From positions 186,001 to 250,000 of the forward strand of contig NZ_JACSQM010000002.1 in the NCBI RefSeq assembly GCF_014836645.1: a stretch of 64,000 nucleotides of DNA, written 5' to 3'. Source of the stretch: Fictibacillus norfolkensis (GTDB taxonomy: Bacteria > Bacillota > Bacilli > Bacillales > Fictibacillaceae). The translations under genes were made by a program, and so were the position numbers. Below are positions 33,095-41,856 of the stretch, piece by piece. Below the pieces are notes generated by a model. It did no database searches, was not told the DNA's origin, and saw only the letters and a program-made list of their open reading frames with translations. How positions within the stretch are numbered: position 1 is the first letter of the stretch; each line of letters begins with the position of its first letter.

Positions 33095-34003
33095 TTATTG
33101 AAATGTTTTACTTACGTGCATGAATTCACGGTAACCAGAACGTGTAAGGTGGTATGTTTCATCTAATAACCCATCTCTTATTAAGGAATTTAGCGTTTCT
33201 TCCGGAATAACGTCAATCACTTGATCCATACGCTGATTTAAGTCTTCAAGAGATGCATTCTTGAGGGTGACCGGGTTCATCATGCGAACAATTCCTTCGA
33301 TCCGTGAATCTCTTTTTTGGAAAAATTGCGGTGTTTTCTTAAACACACTTTGAATACGATCTTTAAATTGATTCAATTCTTGTTTTGTGTTGAAGCTCTC
33401 TGTTTCTTTTTCTCTAATCTTATCGTTAAAGTAATTCATTTCTTCCTTGCTTAACTGTGCACGCGAGAACAATTCGTTATAGATCTGTGTTTTATCCATC
33501 TCGATCTTGGCTAATTCTTCTTCTTTAATTCGTTGCGTTTCCCAAATCTCTTCTTCATCAATTACTTCTTCTTTTTCTTCTTGTTCATTTTCTTCATTAT
33601 TCTCTGTTGCTTCTTCTATCTCTTCAGGTACAACGATTTTTTCTTCTTTCTCCTCAAAAAGCTCTAATTGCTCTTGATTTGGCTCTTCCGCTACCACAGC
33701 TGTTGGGGTTGCCTCAAATGACTGAGTTACTCGCTCTTTAGATGTGAAAGACTCAATCATCTTCTCTAACTTGCTGACCTTGTTAAAATAGATAAGAGAG
33801 ATCGTTATAGCGAACAACGAACTAAATACGGATATAAAATCTGAAAAGCGGAATACGAATGGTGCCGTTGCAATTTTATAAAAGATCAATAAAGCAAATG
33901 CACCGATGATAATAATCTTTAACCAGCTTTCACGATTCTTAAATTCTGCTGATTGTTCATTGTTTTTATTATTTTTATTTGATAATTTTTTTAGTCGTTT
34001 CAT
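33095..34003 (-). CDS. Membrane protein with acidic low-complexity region, unknown
   Basis: 302 residues: lysine/asparagine-rich N-terminus, two hydrophobic helices (WLKIIIIGAFALLIFYKIA and FISVFSSLFAITISLIYF, about 27-70), a long glutamate-rich stretch (about 105-160) and a charged helical cytoplasmic region ending in a small globular LIRDGLLDETYHLTRSGYREF module. No family recognised. AGAGGT precedes the ATG. Confidence 0.6.
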   Translation of the reverse strand: MKRLKKLSNKNNKNNEQSAEFKNRESWLKIIIIGAFALLIFYKIATAPFVFRFSDFISVFSSLFAITISLIYFNKVSKLEKMIESFTSKERVTQSFEATPTAVVAEEPNQEQLELFEEKEEKIVVPEEIEEATENNEENEQEEKEEVIDEEEIWETQRIKEEELAKIEMDKTQIYNELFSRAQLSKEEMNYFNDKIREKETESFNTKQELNQFKDRIQSVFKKTPQFFQKRDSRIEGIVRMMNPVTLKNASLEDLNQRMDQVIDVIPEETLNSLIRDGLLDETYHLTRSGYREFMHVSKTFQ

Positions 34004-34204
34004 ATTCTTACCTCTTTCATAGAGATTGTCGTGCAGCTTTTTATTTTAAACGAAATATGTAAAAGTGGAAAGGAAAAGGAACATTTCATCATGTAACTAT
34101 CATGTTCGTAACATACATTTTAAAGTTTTAGGACATATGTCCTTCCCAACGGATCCACTTCTATTCTTTAATGGTTATAGAATTTTTTATTGGGAAGTGA
34201 TGAA

Positions 34205-34630
34205 TTGAAAGGAATAGTGTTTGCATTTTTAGCTGGTGCTTTTATTACTCTGCAAGGGGTCGCGAACGCACGAATCAGCCAGAATATTGGCTCATGGCAG
34301 GCAGCCACGATCACTCAATTGACTGGCTTTATCGCAGCGGTTCTCATTGTAGTGATCGTAAAGGATCAAAAATGGAAACAATTTAAGAAAGTGAGACCGA
34401 TCTATCTAACTGGAGGGTCATTTGCTGCAGTCGTAATCTATGGCAATATTTACGGCATCCACTCTATAGGCGTAACGCTAACGATAGCTGTAATCTTGAT
34501 CTCGCAGCTTGCAATCACATTTTTGATCGATGGAAAAGGCTGGTTTGGTGTATTGAAAAAAGAGATGAAGGTTCCACAATTTATTGGGATCGCGATGATG
34601 ATCGCTGGAGTTGTCATTTTGAAATTTTAA
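34205..34630 (+). CDS. YdcZ/DUF606-family DMT protein, first copy
   Basis: 141 residues, five membrane helices; FLAGAFITLQGVANARISQNIGSW is the DUF606 signature. TTG 34205 is taken as start because GGAAGTGA precedes it. Members act as half-size drug/metabolite transporters that pair into heterodimers. A second copy follows two genes later with a YeiL-type regulator between, so the three genes likely form one inducible transport operon. Confidence 0.8.
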   Translation: MKGIVFAFLAGAFITLQGVANARISQNIGSWQAATITQLTGFIAAVLIVVIVKDQKWKQFKKVRPIYLTGGSFAAVVIYGNIYGIHSIGVTLTIAVILISQLAITFLIDGKGWFGVLKKEMKVPQFIGIAMMIAGVVILKF

Positions 34631-34657
34631 AGGAGAATGAGATGAGGTGATTGGACA

Positions 34658-35362
34658 ATGAGAGAAATTCACGATACTGAGCTGCTTCAGCACTATATGG
34701 AGACTTTTGAAATCAAACCTATCTTAAATGATGATCTTCTACCTTACCTAACTTTATTCAGCTATGATCATGGTGAATTGATCTGTACACAAGGTGACCC
34801 TTATAACCATCTATACTTGTTAGTCAAAGGAAAACTTAAGATTTTCAACACATCACCTGAAGGCAGAACACTTATTCTTTCATTTAAAACACCTTTGGAT
34901 GTTGTTGGAGACATTGAATATGTGCAAGGAACTGACTTCATCAATACGGTTGAAGCGGTCTCTGAAGTGCATATGATCGCGATTCACCATCGCTGGTTAA
35001 AAAAGTTTGCGAGCGATCATACGCCGCTATTAAAATTTCTATTGAACGTGATCACCCAGAAGTTTTATGTAAAATCAAGTTCTTTAAGCTTTAACCTACT
35101 ATATCCGGTTGAAGTGCGTTTTGCGAGCTACCTTCTGTCGGTTTGCTTTGATGAAGGAGATGCTTTGTATAGTGGCAAACTGAGTACGAGTCACCTTATA
35201 GATGCCGCTAACCTAATCGGCACAAGTTATCGCCACTTGAACCGTGTCATCCAACATCTCTCTAAAGAAGGCCTTGTGGAACGGCATAAAGGTTTTATTG
35301 AAGTGAAGAATCGAGAAGGCTTAAGCGAACTAGCTAATCACCGGAATATATACGAAAAATAA
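34658..35362 (+). CDS. Crp/Fnr-family regulator, YeiL-like
   Basis: 234 residues: a cyclic-nucleotide-binding-type beta-barrel domain (GELICTQGDPYNHLYLLVKGKLKIF...LDVVGDIEYVQGTDFINTVEAVS) and a C-terminal winged helix (STSHLIDAANLIGTSYRHLNRVIQHLSKEGLVERHKG). The DIEY...TVEAVS block matches YeiL-type members. It is flanked by two ydcZ-type transporter genes and probably regulates them. No FNR-type cysteine cluster is present. Confidence 0.8.
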   Translation: MREIHDTELLQHYMETFEIKPILNDDLLPYLTLFSYDHGELICTQGDPYNHLYLLVKGKLKIFNTSPEGRTLILSFKTPLDVVGDIEYVQGTDFINTVEAVSEVHMIAIHHRWLKKFASDHTPLLKFLLNVITQKFYVKSSSLSFNLLYPVEVRFASYLLSVCFDEGDALYSGKLSTSHLIDAANLIGTSYRHLNRVIQHLSKEGLVERHKGFIEVKNREGLSELANHRNIYEK

Positions 35363-35375
35363 AGGAGCGTTCAAC

Positions 35376-35882
35376 ATGCTTATCGGTTTACTCTTTGCCA
35401 TTCTGGCAGGCATTCTTGTTGGTCTGCAAAATATTTTTAATACACGAGTCAATGACCACGCAGGAACATGGTCGACCACAGCTCTTGTACTAGGTTTAGG
35501 ATTTCTAGCATCCATGACGCTTGGTGTTGTTTTTGAAGGAACAGAATTGTTTGTCCTCAAGAACATGGAGACTTGGTTTTGGTTCAGTGGCTTGATCGGT
35601 GTAGGTGTTGTTGTTTGTTTAGTTCAAGGCACACGACTGCTCGGTCCAACATTCGCGATATCTATCGTTCTTACGTCACAGCTCGGTTCTGCACTCATGT
35701 GGGATTCGCTCGGGTTGTTCGGTCTAGAGAAAATTCCGTTTACTTCTCAGCAACTTATAGGGGTCCTCGTCATCATCGGTGGAGTTATCGTGTTTAAGTT
35801 TGGCGGAAGTCGCGCTGAACAACGTAAAGTCACAAAGGTGGTTAAGCATACACTGAAGCAAAGTGCATCTGTAGAGAGATGA
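35376..35882 (+). CDS. YdcZ/DUF606-family DMT protein, second copy
   Basis: 168 residues with five helices and the signature FAILAGILVGLQNIFNTRVNDHAGTW, similar to the first copy but with a 20-residue basic C-terminal tail (RAEQRKVTKVVKH). It is 13 bases after the YeiL-like gene. Probably forms a heterodimeric exporter with the first copy. Confidence 0.8.
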   Translation: MLIGLLFAILAGILVGLQNIFNTRVNDHAGTWSTTALVLGLGFLASMTLGVVFEGTELFVLKNMETWFWFSGLIGVGVVVCLVQGTRLLGPTFAISIVLTSQLGSALMWDSLGLFGLEKIPFTSQQLIGVLVIIGGVIVFKFGGSRAEQRKVTKVVKHTLKQSASVER

Positions 35883-35962
35883 TTCACGTATATCTAACGT
35901 GGTCATCTTTTTTTATGCGTATCTTATACTATTACGGTACGTGATATTATATTTATTACACG

Positions 35963-36088
35963 TTCGCCGGTAAAGTAGTGTTTTTCACCTGTAACTCATT
36001 AATGACCACCTACAAGTGACAAAGTTCAACCTGCTACAAAGTGATTAACACCTGTGTTTCACTCACGTTCACCGCTAACGCTTCTTTA
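35963..36088. repeat. 21-bp-period degenerate repeat array 4
   Basis: CC of a TTCACCTGTAAC-type word falls at 35967, 35988, 36009, 36030, 36051 and 36072: six units at an exact 21-bp step. The unit consensus is close to the reverse-complement word TTCACGGATAAC of arrays 2 and 3. It fills the gap between the convergent ydcZ operon and the NlpC/P60 gene. Confidence 0.82.
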
Positions 36089-36092
36089 CCAT

Positions 36093-36125
36093 CAAAAAAA
36101 CGCCCACTTTAAGTGGACGTTTTCA
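36093..36125 (-). terminator. Intrinsic terminator, NlpC/P60 gene
   Basis: AACGTCCACTT/AAGTGGGCGTT on the minus strand followed by seven T. Confidence 0.85.
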
Positions 36126-36139
36126 TATATACATGAAAT

Positions 36140-36793
36140 TTATTCGTAACTTTTTGCTCCGATATAACTTTCTGACCAATAAGAGCTATTAAGTTCAGAA
36201 GTTGTTACGCCTTTTGAAGAAGAAGCATGTACGAATTGGTCGTTCCCGATATATACTCCAGCATGACTCGGTCCGTCACCTTCTAGATCAAAGAAAACGA
36301 TGTCGCCTACTGCTGGTGAATCAACCTTTGTTCCTTCTGCATAAATATCATCCACTGTACGAGGTAACTCAACATTTTCTGCTTCGTCAAAGATATATTT
36401 TAAGTATCCGCTGCAATCAAATCCGTCGGGTGATTCTCCACCCCACTTATAAGGCGTTCCCTCATACTTCTTAGCCACTTCAACGATTGAAGAATTACTT
36501 TCTGATGTATCGATTCCTAACGCTTTAAATGTTTCATCACCGGCGATGCCATCCACTGTGATGCCATTATCAGCTTGGAGTTTCTTTACCGCATCTGTTG
36601 TATAGTCACCATAATAATCGGTTGTTTTGCTATATGAAAAATATCCTTTTTTGTCTAACGTTTGTTGGAGGTCTTGTACATCTGAATGCTGCGTCTCAGG
36701 TTTCAGCGTTTGATCTCCAAGAGCGGCTTCACCCACTATCGGATTGAACGCCACGACACCTGCTATTGCTAATCCTGCTGCTGCTTTTTTCAA
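36140..36793 (-). CDS. NlpC/P60 peptidoglycan endopeptidase with PG-binding domain
   Basis: 217 residues: signal peptide (1-24), peptidoglycan-binding domain (about 36-95) and NlpC/P60 domain (about 102-217) with catalytic Cys127 (DCSGY), His177 (SHAGVYIG) and His189 (FVHASS). It should cleave D-Glu-to-DAP type stem-peptide bonds outside the cell. The layout resembles secreted Bacillus DL-endopeptidases, though with a PG_binding_1 module instead of LysM. Single gene. Confidence 0.87.
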   Translation of the reverse strand: MKKAAAGLAIAGVVAFNPIVGEAALGDQTLKPETQHSDVQDLQQTLDKKGYFSYSKTTDYYGDYTTDAVKKLQADNGITVDGIAGDETFKALGIDTSESNSSIVEVAKKYEGTPYKWGGESPDGFDCSGYLKYIFDEAENVELPRTVDDIYAEGTKVDSPAVGDIVFFDLEGDGPSHAGVYIGNDQFVHASSSKGVTTSELNSSYWSESYIGAKSYE

Positions 36794-37053
36794 AGTAACA
36801 TCCCCTTTTCTTATTTAATCTGACCTGTCCCATACTAACAGGTGGAGATGACAAAGACATTGTGAAGGAATTACAGCGGTATAACAATATTCTTCAGAAT
36901 GTATGATAAATTACACATTGTAATATTTGAAAAATAATGACGGCTTAAAATGATGGAAGCAAATTTTTGTGCAATGTGGACAAATAGAAGGAAAGATTAG
37001 CCATATTCTGTATAGAGTATATAAAGGGCAAAAAAGGGTAAGGAGGCATCTAT

Positions 37054-37347
37054 TTGGAGTTCCCGTTCATTCTTACTAACTTTTGGGATGCATTGATTGC
37101 TATACCTGCCATCATCATCATGATTGAAATCCTCAAGATCTTCTTTCCTTACATCTCTCTTTGGATACCAACGATCGCCTGTTTCCTGGGCTTAATCATA
37201 TCTGTTTTAATTGCCCATCCGCATAGTCTTTGGACTGGTATCGTAATGGGAATCGTTTATGGAGTTGCTGCAGTCGGATCATACTCAAGCTTTGTTTATG
37301 TTATTTATAACTATCGTGATAAGAAGCCCCATAATCCTTATAAATAG
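37054..37347 (+). CDS. Small membrane protein, unknown
   Basis: 97 residues with three or four hydrophobic helices (IAIPAIIIMIEILKIFFPYI, IPTIACFLGLIISVLIAHP, IVMGIVYGVAAVGSYSSFVYVIY). TTG 37054 is preceded by AAGGAGG at good spacing. A terminator separates it from the SDR gene. The size and helix pattern are holin-like, but there are no phage genes around, so I do not assign that function. Confidence 0.6.
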   Translation: MEFPFILTNFWDALIAIPAIIIMIEILKIFFPYISLWIPTIACFLGLIISVLIAHPHSLWTGIVMGIVYGVAAVGSYSSFVYVIYNYRDKKPHNPYK

Positions 37348-37359
37348 TTGAATGCTCGG

Positions 37360-37403
37360 AAAAGTTCGTTTACGTTTAGTACATAACTTAACGAACTTTT
37401 TTT
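37360..37403 (+). terminator. Intrinsic terminator, small membrane-protein gene
   Basis: AAAAGTTCGTT/AACGAACTTTT with a 19-base loop and TTT tail. Confidence 0.75.
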
Positions 37404-37417
37404 ATGAGGAGAATAAA

Positions 37418-38266
37418 ATGAACAGAAAAACAGCCATTGTGACTGGCACTTCTAGCGGGTTTGGTATGCATTGTGCAATTGAACTTGCGAAGGCCGGTTT
37501 CTACGTAATAAGTACGATGCGAAATATCGGTCGTGCAGAATCTCTATTAAAGTTGGCCGACGCAAACAAAGTAAGTGACCAGATTCACCTTCATGCTCTA
37601 GACGTGACATCAACAGAATCTATTCATACTTTTAAAGACCTCATCAAAGAGTTTCCTAGCATTGATGTTTTAGTAAATAATGCGGGATTTGCACTTGGCG
37701 GTTTTTCGGAAGAACTCTCAATCGATGAATATCGTCTGCAGTTTGAAACAAATGTGTTTGGTGTTATGGCGATTACGCAAACCGTACTTCCCTTCATGCG
37801 CAAAAACAAGCGAGGACGCATCATTAATATGAGCAGCATCTCTGGAAAATTTGGGTTTCCTGGTCTATCACCTTATACGGCATCTAAACACGCGTTGGAA
37901 GGATACAGTGAAAGTTTGCGTCTTGAACTGCGACCATTCGGTATAGATGTTGTTCTTATTGAACCTGGATCTTATCAAACAAACATCTGGTCTACAATCG
38001 ACAACATGACCACCGATTCTCAGTCTCCTTATTCCTTTTATATGGAGGCACTTCTGAAAAACATGGAAAGCAGCAAGGCAGGTTATGGGAACCCTATTGA
38101 TGTCGCAAATCTTGTAACTAAACTTGCTATCTCTACAAAAACCCCTAAACTCCGTTACCAGATTGGCAAAGGTGTGAGATTAACGATATGGCTAAAAAGC
38201 ATCCTACCATGGAAGCTACTTGAAAGAATAATTACAATGAGATTAGTAGGAAACAAAAAGAGGTAG
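37418..38266 (+). CDS. Short-chain dehydrogenase/reductase
   Basis: 282 residues with the SDR pattern: cofactor motif TGTSSGFG (9-16), NNAGFALGGF, catalytic INMSSISGKFGF and YTASKHALEGYSESLRLEL (Tyr and Lys of YxxxK). Retinol-dehydrogenase-like Bacillus oxidoreductase branch; substrate unknown. ATG 37418 follows GAGGAGA; the longer frame upstream runs through a terminator and is rejected. Confidence 0.85.
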   Translation: MNRKTAIVTGTSSGFGMHCAIELAKAGFYVISTMRNIGRAESLLKLADANKVSDQIHLHALDVTSTESIHTFKDLIKEFPSIDVLVNNAGFALGGFSEELSIDEYRLQFETNVFGVMAITQTVLPFMRKNKRGRIINMSSISGKFGFPGLSPYTASKHALEGYSESLRLELRPFGIDVVLIEPGSYQTNIWSTIDNMTTDSQSPYSFYMEALLKNMESSKAGYGNPIDVANLVTKLAISTKTPKLRYQIGKGVRLTIWLKSILPWKLLERIITMRLVGNKKR

Positions 38267-38288
38267 TCACCCGAGGCTGCCTTTTTAT
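38258..38288. terminator. Weak terminator hairpin between SDR and tnrA genes
   Basis: AGGTAG/CTGCCT (one G-T pair) around a ten-base loop, followed by TTTTT. Confidence 0.5.
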
Positions 38289-38623
38289 GAGGTTCGATCA
38301 TGGTTGTTCTTGAAGTAAGCATGAAATTGACCTCGAAGCATCTCTTTTAGCACACTCTTCTCTCCTAATTTTTCTTTTTCCTTTTTCATCTCGGTTCTAA
38401 TTTCATGAGTTTGTACGCCGTCTTCTCGTTTATTCGCGATCTCAACCAGCTTCTCAATATCAGAAAAAGAATATTTCCGCGTCCCTTTTTCTGTACGTTC
38501 TGGAAAAAGCAATCTTTTTTCTTCGTAATATCGAATCTGTCTGAATGACAATCCTGTTAACTCCCTTACAATACCTATTGAAATAACCTTCTTATCTTTA
38601 TATGGTGTATTTTCAAAAGACAT
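38285..38623 (-). CDS. tnrA: TnrA-type MerR-family nitrogen regulator
   Basis: 112 residues. TnrA activates or represses nitrogen-metabolism genes when nitrogen is limiting and is kept inactive by feedback-inhibited glutamine synthetase. [34 protein letters not shown]...[29 protein letters not shown] follows B. subtilis TnrA almost residue for residue, and the C-terminal [14 protein letters not shown] matches the glutamine-synthetase-binding tail rather than that of GlnR. Single gene, as in B. subtilis. No clear TGTNA-N7-TNACA site was seen in its own upstream region. Confidence 0.88.
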   Translation of the reverse strand: MSFENTPYKDKKVISIGIVRELTGLSFRQIRYYEEKRLLFPERTEKGTRKYSFSDIEKLVEIANKREDGVQTHEIRTEMKKEKEKLGEKSVLKEMLRGQFHAYFKNNHDRTS

Positions 38624-38832
38624 CGTGCAGCCACCCCTTTGCCCTACCCCCTGCTTTTACTATATCTTAATGAAACTTTCATTCAACAAAGCTGTTAGAT
38701 TATCTCACTAACGTTTTTATATCCCTCAAGCTCTCATAGATGTTACAAAATTTTTATACGCAAATTGAAACTAAAAGATTTTTAACGCGTAATTACTTGT
38801 GCATTCTATTCAGTAACCTTAAGGAGCCTCTG

Positions 38833-39213
38833 ATGAAGAAGATAATAGTGCTAATCGGAATAGTCATTTTGTTAACAGGCTGTATGGATGATTCAAAACT
38901 ACGCACAGATCTTATTTCACCTCAGGAAGCTGGTAATGAGGTTCAGTCTTTCTTTGAGACTGCTAAAAATCATAATGGCATCCATCTTTATCAAGATAAA
39001 GACGAAAAAATCTACCTAATGCTAAATGCAGCAAACATCTTACAAAATCAACCCGCCATCACATTCTCTAATTTTAAAGTAAAAGAAGACGGTACCACGC
39101 TTAAGGTCTACTATGAGGTAGAGACGGTTGCTGATTATGAAGATAAGAACTTAGAAAATCATCTATTCTATGAGGTAGAATTAAACAGAGCCTATGAAAC
39201 CATCCAATTATAA
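38833..39213 (+). CDS. Small lipoprotein, unknown
   Basis: 126 residues. KKIIVLIGIVILLTGC is a lipoprotein signal ending in LTGC; the mature 107-residue domain is charged and has no recognised family. AAGGAG precedes ATG 38833; the frame upstream to 38740 lacks a ribosome site. Confidence 0.65.
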   Translation: MKKIIVLIGIVILLTGCMDDSKLRTDLISPQEAGNEVQSFFETAKNHNGIHLYQDKDEKIYLMLNAANILQNQPAITFSNFKVKEDGTTLKVYYEVETVADYEDKNLENHLFYEVELNRAYETIQL

Positions 39214-39285
39214 AAAAACGGTAAATCTTCAAACTTTGAAATGGTTTCAGGAAACACAGATTAAACATTATTGGAGGAATAGAAC

Positions 39286-40080
39286 ATGAATAACCACGAG
39301 ATCGATTATAAAATTTACGGCGATGACATGCAGTTCGTCGAGGTAGAGTTGGATCCGAAAGAAACGGTGATCGCTGAAGCTGGTGCACTAATGATGATGG
39401 AAGACGGCATCGAGATGGAGACTATCTTCGGGGACGGTTCAGGTTCTTCAGGCGGAAGCGGTTTAATGGGTAAACTCTTTAATGCAGGTAAACGCGTTCT
39501 GACAGGCGAGAGTTTGTTCATGACAACATTTACGAATGAAGAGCGTGGTAAGAAACACGTTTCATTTGCTTCACCATACCCTGGAAAAATCATTCCGATG
39601 GACTTAAGTGAGCTTGGCGGTAAAGTGATCTGCCAAAAAGATGCGTTTTTAGCCGCTGCGAAAGGTGTAACAGTCGGAATAGAATTTCAACGTAAAATTG
39701 GTGCCGGCTTCTTCGGTGGTGAAGGCTTTATCATGCAGAAGCTTGAAGGCGATGGGATGGCATTCGTCCATGCCGGTGGAACGATTCACAAAAAAGAACT
39801 GGCACCTGGAGAAGTGCTGCGTGTAGATACAGGGTGCTTGGTCGCGATGACAAGCGGTGTCGATTACAATATCGAGATGGTAAAAGGTGTGAAAACAGCA
39901 CTATTTGGCGGTGAGGGCTTGTTCTTTGCCACATTAAGAGGACCGGGAACGGTTTGGATCCAATCACTTCCGTTCAGCCGCTTAGCAAGTCGTGTGTTTG
40001 CTGCGGCTCCGCATAGAGGCGGATCGAGCGATGAAGGCAGCATAGCTAAAGGCGTGTTCGGCATGTTGAATGGAGATTGA
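39286..40080 (+). CDS. TIGR00266/AIM24-family protein
   Basis: 264 residues of a beta-rich, glycine-rich protein: [28 protein letters not shown], a [28 protein letters not shown] loop and a central [24 protein letters not shown] repeat. The double-stranded beta-helix family is widespread and cytoplasmic; its role is undefined. GGAGG precedes the ATG and a strong terminator follows. Confidence 0.85.
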   Translation: MNNHEIDYKIYGDDMQFVEVELDPKETVIAEAGALMMMEDGIEMETIFGDGSGSSGGSGLMGKLFNAGKRVLTGESLFMTTFTNEERGKKHVSFASPYPGKIIPMDLSELGGKVICQKDAFLAAAKGVTVGIEFQRKIGAGFFGGEGFIMQKLEGDGMAFVHAGGTIHKKELAPGEVLRVDTGCLVAMTSGVDYNIEMVKGVKTALFGGEGLFFATLRGPGTVWIQSLPFSRLASRVFAAAPHRGGSSDEGSIAKGVFGMLNGD

Positions 40081-40118
40081 TTAAGAAAATGATCGTTAAA
40101 CAGATGTTATAGTTAAAA

Positions 40119-40162
40119 TAAAGAGCAGAATCATCTTCGGTAGATGGTCTCTGCTCTTTTTA
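40119..40162. terminator. Bidirectional terminator
   Basis: AAAGAGCAGA and TCTGCTCTTT flank a 20-base inner hairpin between the convergent AIM24-type and sortase genes. Confidence 0.85.
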
Positions 40163-40834
40163 TAGTTTGATTCGTTTTGCATAAACGACCAACCGTTTCT
40201 CATGTTCATTGTTTTTTCTGTTATATACACCTGTACATGTAATAAGGTTCAACCTTGGCTGCTGACTAGGTCCAAATATCACACGCAGAGGTGCTTCGTC
40301 TTTTTTATAAGCAACGACCTTTTCCACTTGAAAGGAAACTTTTTCGTTTCCTTTTCCATAAACGTGAATGAGATCGCCTGCCTTCAAGTTTTTTAAATAA
40401 AAAAAGACAGCAGGTCCCCTATAATCATCAACGTGGCCAGCTATAACAGCATTCCCATTTGCCCCCGGCTTAGCACCCAGTTCATACCAGCCAACATCTT
40501 CTCCGTTATCTGGCACTTCCATCTGTCCGTCTTTGTTTAGCCCCTGTCCGTTTACAGAAGCGCTCACTTTTAAAGCTGGAATCTCTATTTTTGTTGGAAC
40601 AATACCAATGGATTCAGTATCATTTGGCTTTTTTGCATCCTCGTTATTCATTTTCATCATAGACTCAGTTTGTTGAGCTGAATTTGTATTTGTTTCCTCT
40701 CGTTCTTCTTGTGATGAAACTAGAATCTCGTTCTGACTATACTCTTGTTTCTTCTCACTTTCATAGTTATATCCTGCTGAGCAGCTGCTCAGCAGGAAAA
40801 TGGTTGTAAATAAGATTATTTGTTTTTTCATCAT
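40160..40834 (-). CDS. Class F sortase, lipoprotein-like anchor
   Basis: 224 residues: N-terminal hydrophobic stretch ending LLSSC (possible lipobox, Cys18), acidic linker, then the sortase domain with His134 (AGHVDD), Cys200 (LITCTG) and Arg214 (EKRLVVY). It starts on the last base of the stop codon of the upstream surface-protein gene (TAATG), so the pair is translationally coupled. Likely anchors that DUF4397 protein. It is a paralogue of the class F sortase at 23.4 kb but lacks the FnIII domain. Confidence 0.87.
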   Translation of the reverse strand: MMKKQIILFTTIFLLSSCSAGYNYESEKKQEYSQNEILVSSQEEREETNTNSAQQTESMMKMNNEDAKKPNDTESIGIVPTKIEIPALKVSASVNGQGLNKDGQMEVPDNGEDVGWYELGAKPGANGNAVIAGHVDDYRGPAVFFYLKNLKAGDLIHVYGKGNEKVSFQVEKVVAYKKDEAPLRVIFGPSQQPRLNLITCTGVYNRKNNEHEKRLVVYAKRIKL

Positions 40835-41625
40835 TATTGAGCTGTACGTTTGCGATATAGGACAAACGCTAATGCTCCAAATCCAGCCACAGCTGCAATT
40901 ATTCCTGCTGAATAGTTTGCTGATGACTCATCTGATGCTCCACCCATCCCTGTTTTAGGCATTTCAGATGGCATTACCATTGAGTCTTGCAGAACTAATA
41001 CTTCAAGTTTATCAGCAGTGTTAATTGCATATACGCTGTATACCATATTTGCTTCAAGCTTTGTTCCAGAGAGATCAAGCACTTGTGTACCGTCTGAAGT
41101 ACGAATCTCTAAATCATACGTATTTGGATCTAATTCTTTATAATCTGTGAATGCTTTAAATGAAGCTCCACTAAACAAAGCATCCCCACCAATTAAACCC
41201 ACATCCACTGTCGGAGCATCAGGAGAAAGATGCCCGATACGTACTTTTGCTTTTCCTTCAGTTGCCTGCATGGAGTCTTCTGCAACTACCAATTCAACCA
41301 TTTCTAACATGTTCGCCGCAGCTACAGTATAAGCTTTACCTGCCTCTACCGTTAAGTTCTGTGAAATAACAGCATTATCTTTTGTTCCTGCTGCAAAGAC
41401 TTCAACTTTATGTTCGCCAGCTGGCAATGGCATGTAATCAGTTGCCGCTTTGAATTCAGCTCCTTCAACTACAGGTTTTCCATCTACGTAGACATCAACT
41501 GCAGGTGCATCAGGTGAAGCATGTACAATACGAACCATCGCATCATTAGACTCAGCGAAAGCCCCCGTTGCCATCAAAGCAAACATCATGATTGCAGCAA
41601 GTGCAGACCCAAAAAACTTTTTCAT
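40834..41625 (-). CDS. Sortase-anchored DUF4397 surface protein
   Basis: 263 residues: signal peptide (1-24), two DUF4397 domains with the motif VRI(V/G)HxSPDAPxVDV (about 30-120 and 130-215), then MPKTGMGGASD at residue 222, hydrophobic helix and YRKRTAQ tail. The sorting signal is the same length (42 residues to the end) as that of the surface protein at 24.4 kb. DUF4397 domains are common in extracellular Bacillus proteins of unknown ligand. GAGGAG precedes ATG 41625. Confidence 0.85.
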   Translation of the reverse strand: MKKFFGSALAAIMMFALMATGAFAESNDAMVRIVHASPDAPAVDVYVDGKPVVEGAEFKAATDYMPLPAGEHKVEVFAAGTKDNAVISQNLTVEAGKAYTVAAANMLEMVELVVAEDSMQATEGKAKVRIGHLSPDAPTVDVGLIGGDALFSGASFKAFTDYKELDPNTYDLEIRTSDGTQVLDLSGTKLEANMVYSVYAINTADKLEVLVLQDSMVMPSEMPKTGMGGASDESSANYSAGIIAAVAGFGALAFVLYRKRTAQ

Positions 41626-41646
41626 TTCATCTCTCCTCACAAATGG

Positions 41647-41686
41647 TATACAAACGAATGAACAATAAATGTACTGCGTTTGTATA
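41647..41686 (-). promoter_or_regulatory. 10-bp inverted repeat upstream of DUF4397 gene
   Basis: TATACAAACG (41647-41656) and CGTTTGTATA (41677-41686) are perfect complements 20 bases apart, in the leader or promoter of the surface-protein/sortase pair. Could be a protein operator or an mRNA hairpin near the start. Confidence 0.5.
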
Positions 41687-41767
41687 AGTTATGTACCACT
41701 TAAACTTTTAACTTAAACCATATTTTTAATTTTTTTACAATTTACCATCTCATCTATAATTGTGGTC

Positions 41768-41806
41768 AGAAAAAAAGTTGTCCCCTTCATAAAGGAGACA
41801 ACTTCT
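41768..41806 (-). terminator. Intrinsic terminator, S66 peptidase gene
   Basis: AGTTGTCTCCTTT/AGGGGACAACT stem with seven T on the minus strand. It lies about 50 bases after the stop. Confidence 0.8.
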
Positions 41807-41856
41807 AAATTATTTTTTATTCAAATTTTCAACTGTACTAATGATATAAGACGCTA

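Noticed and set aside
27900..36088. CRISPR-like reading of the 21-bp arrays
   Set aside because: Period is 21 bp with degenerate units and no constant repeat plus unique-spacer structure, and no cas genes are present.
38740..38832. Extension of the small lipoprotein
   Set aside because: Would place the signal peptide internally; lipobox requires the start at 38833.
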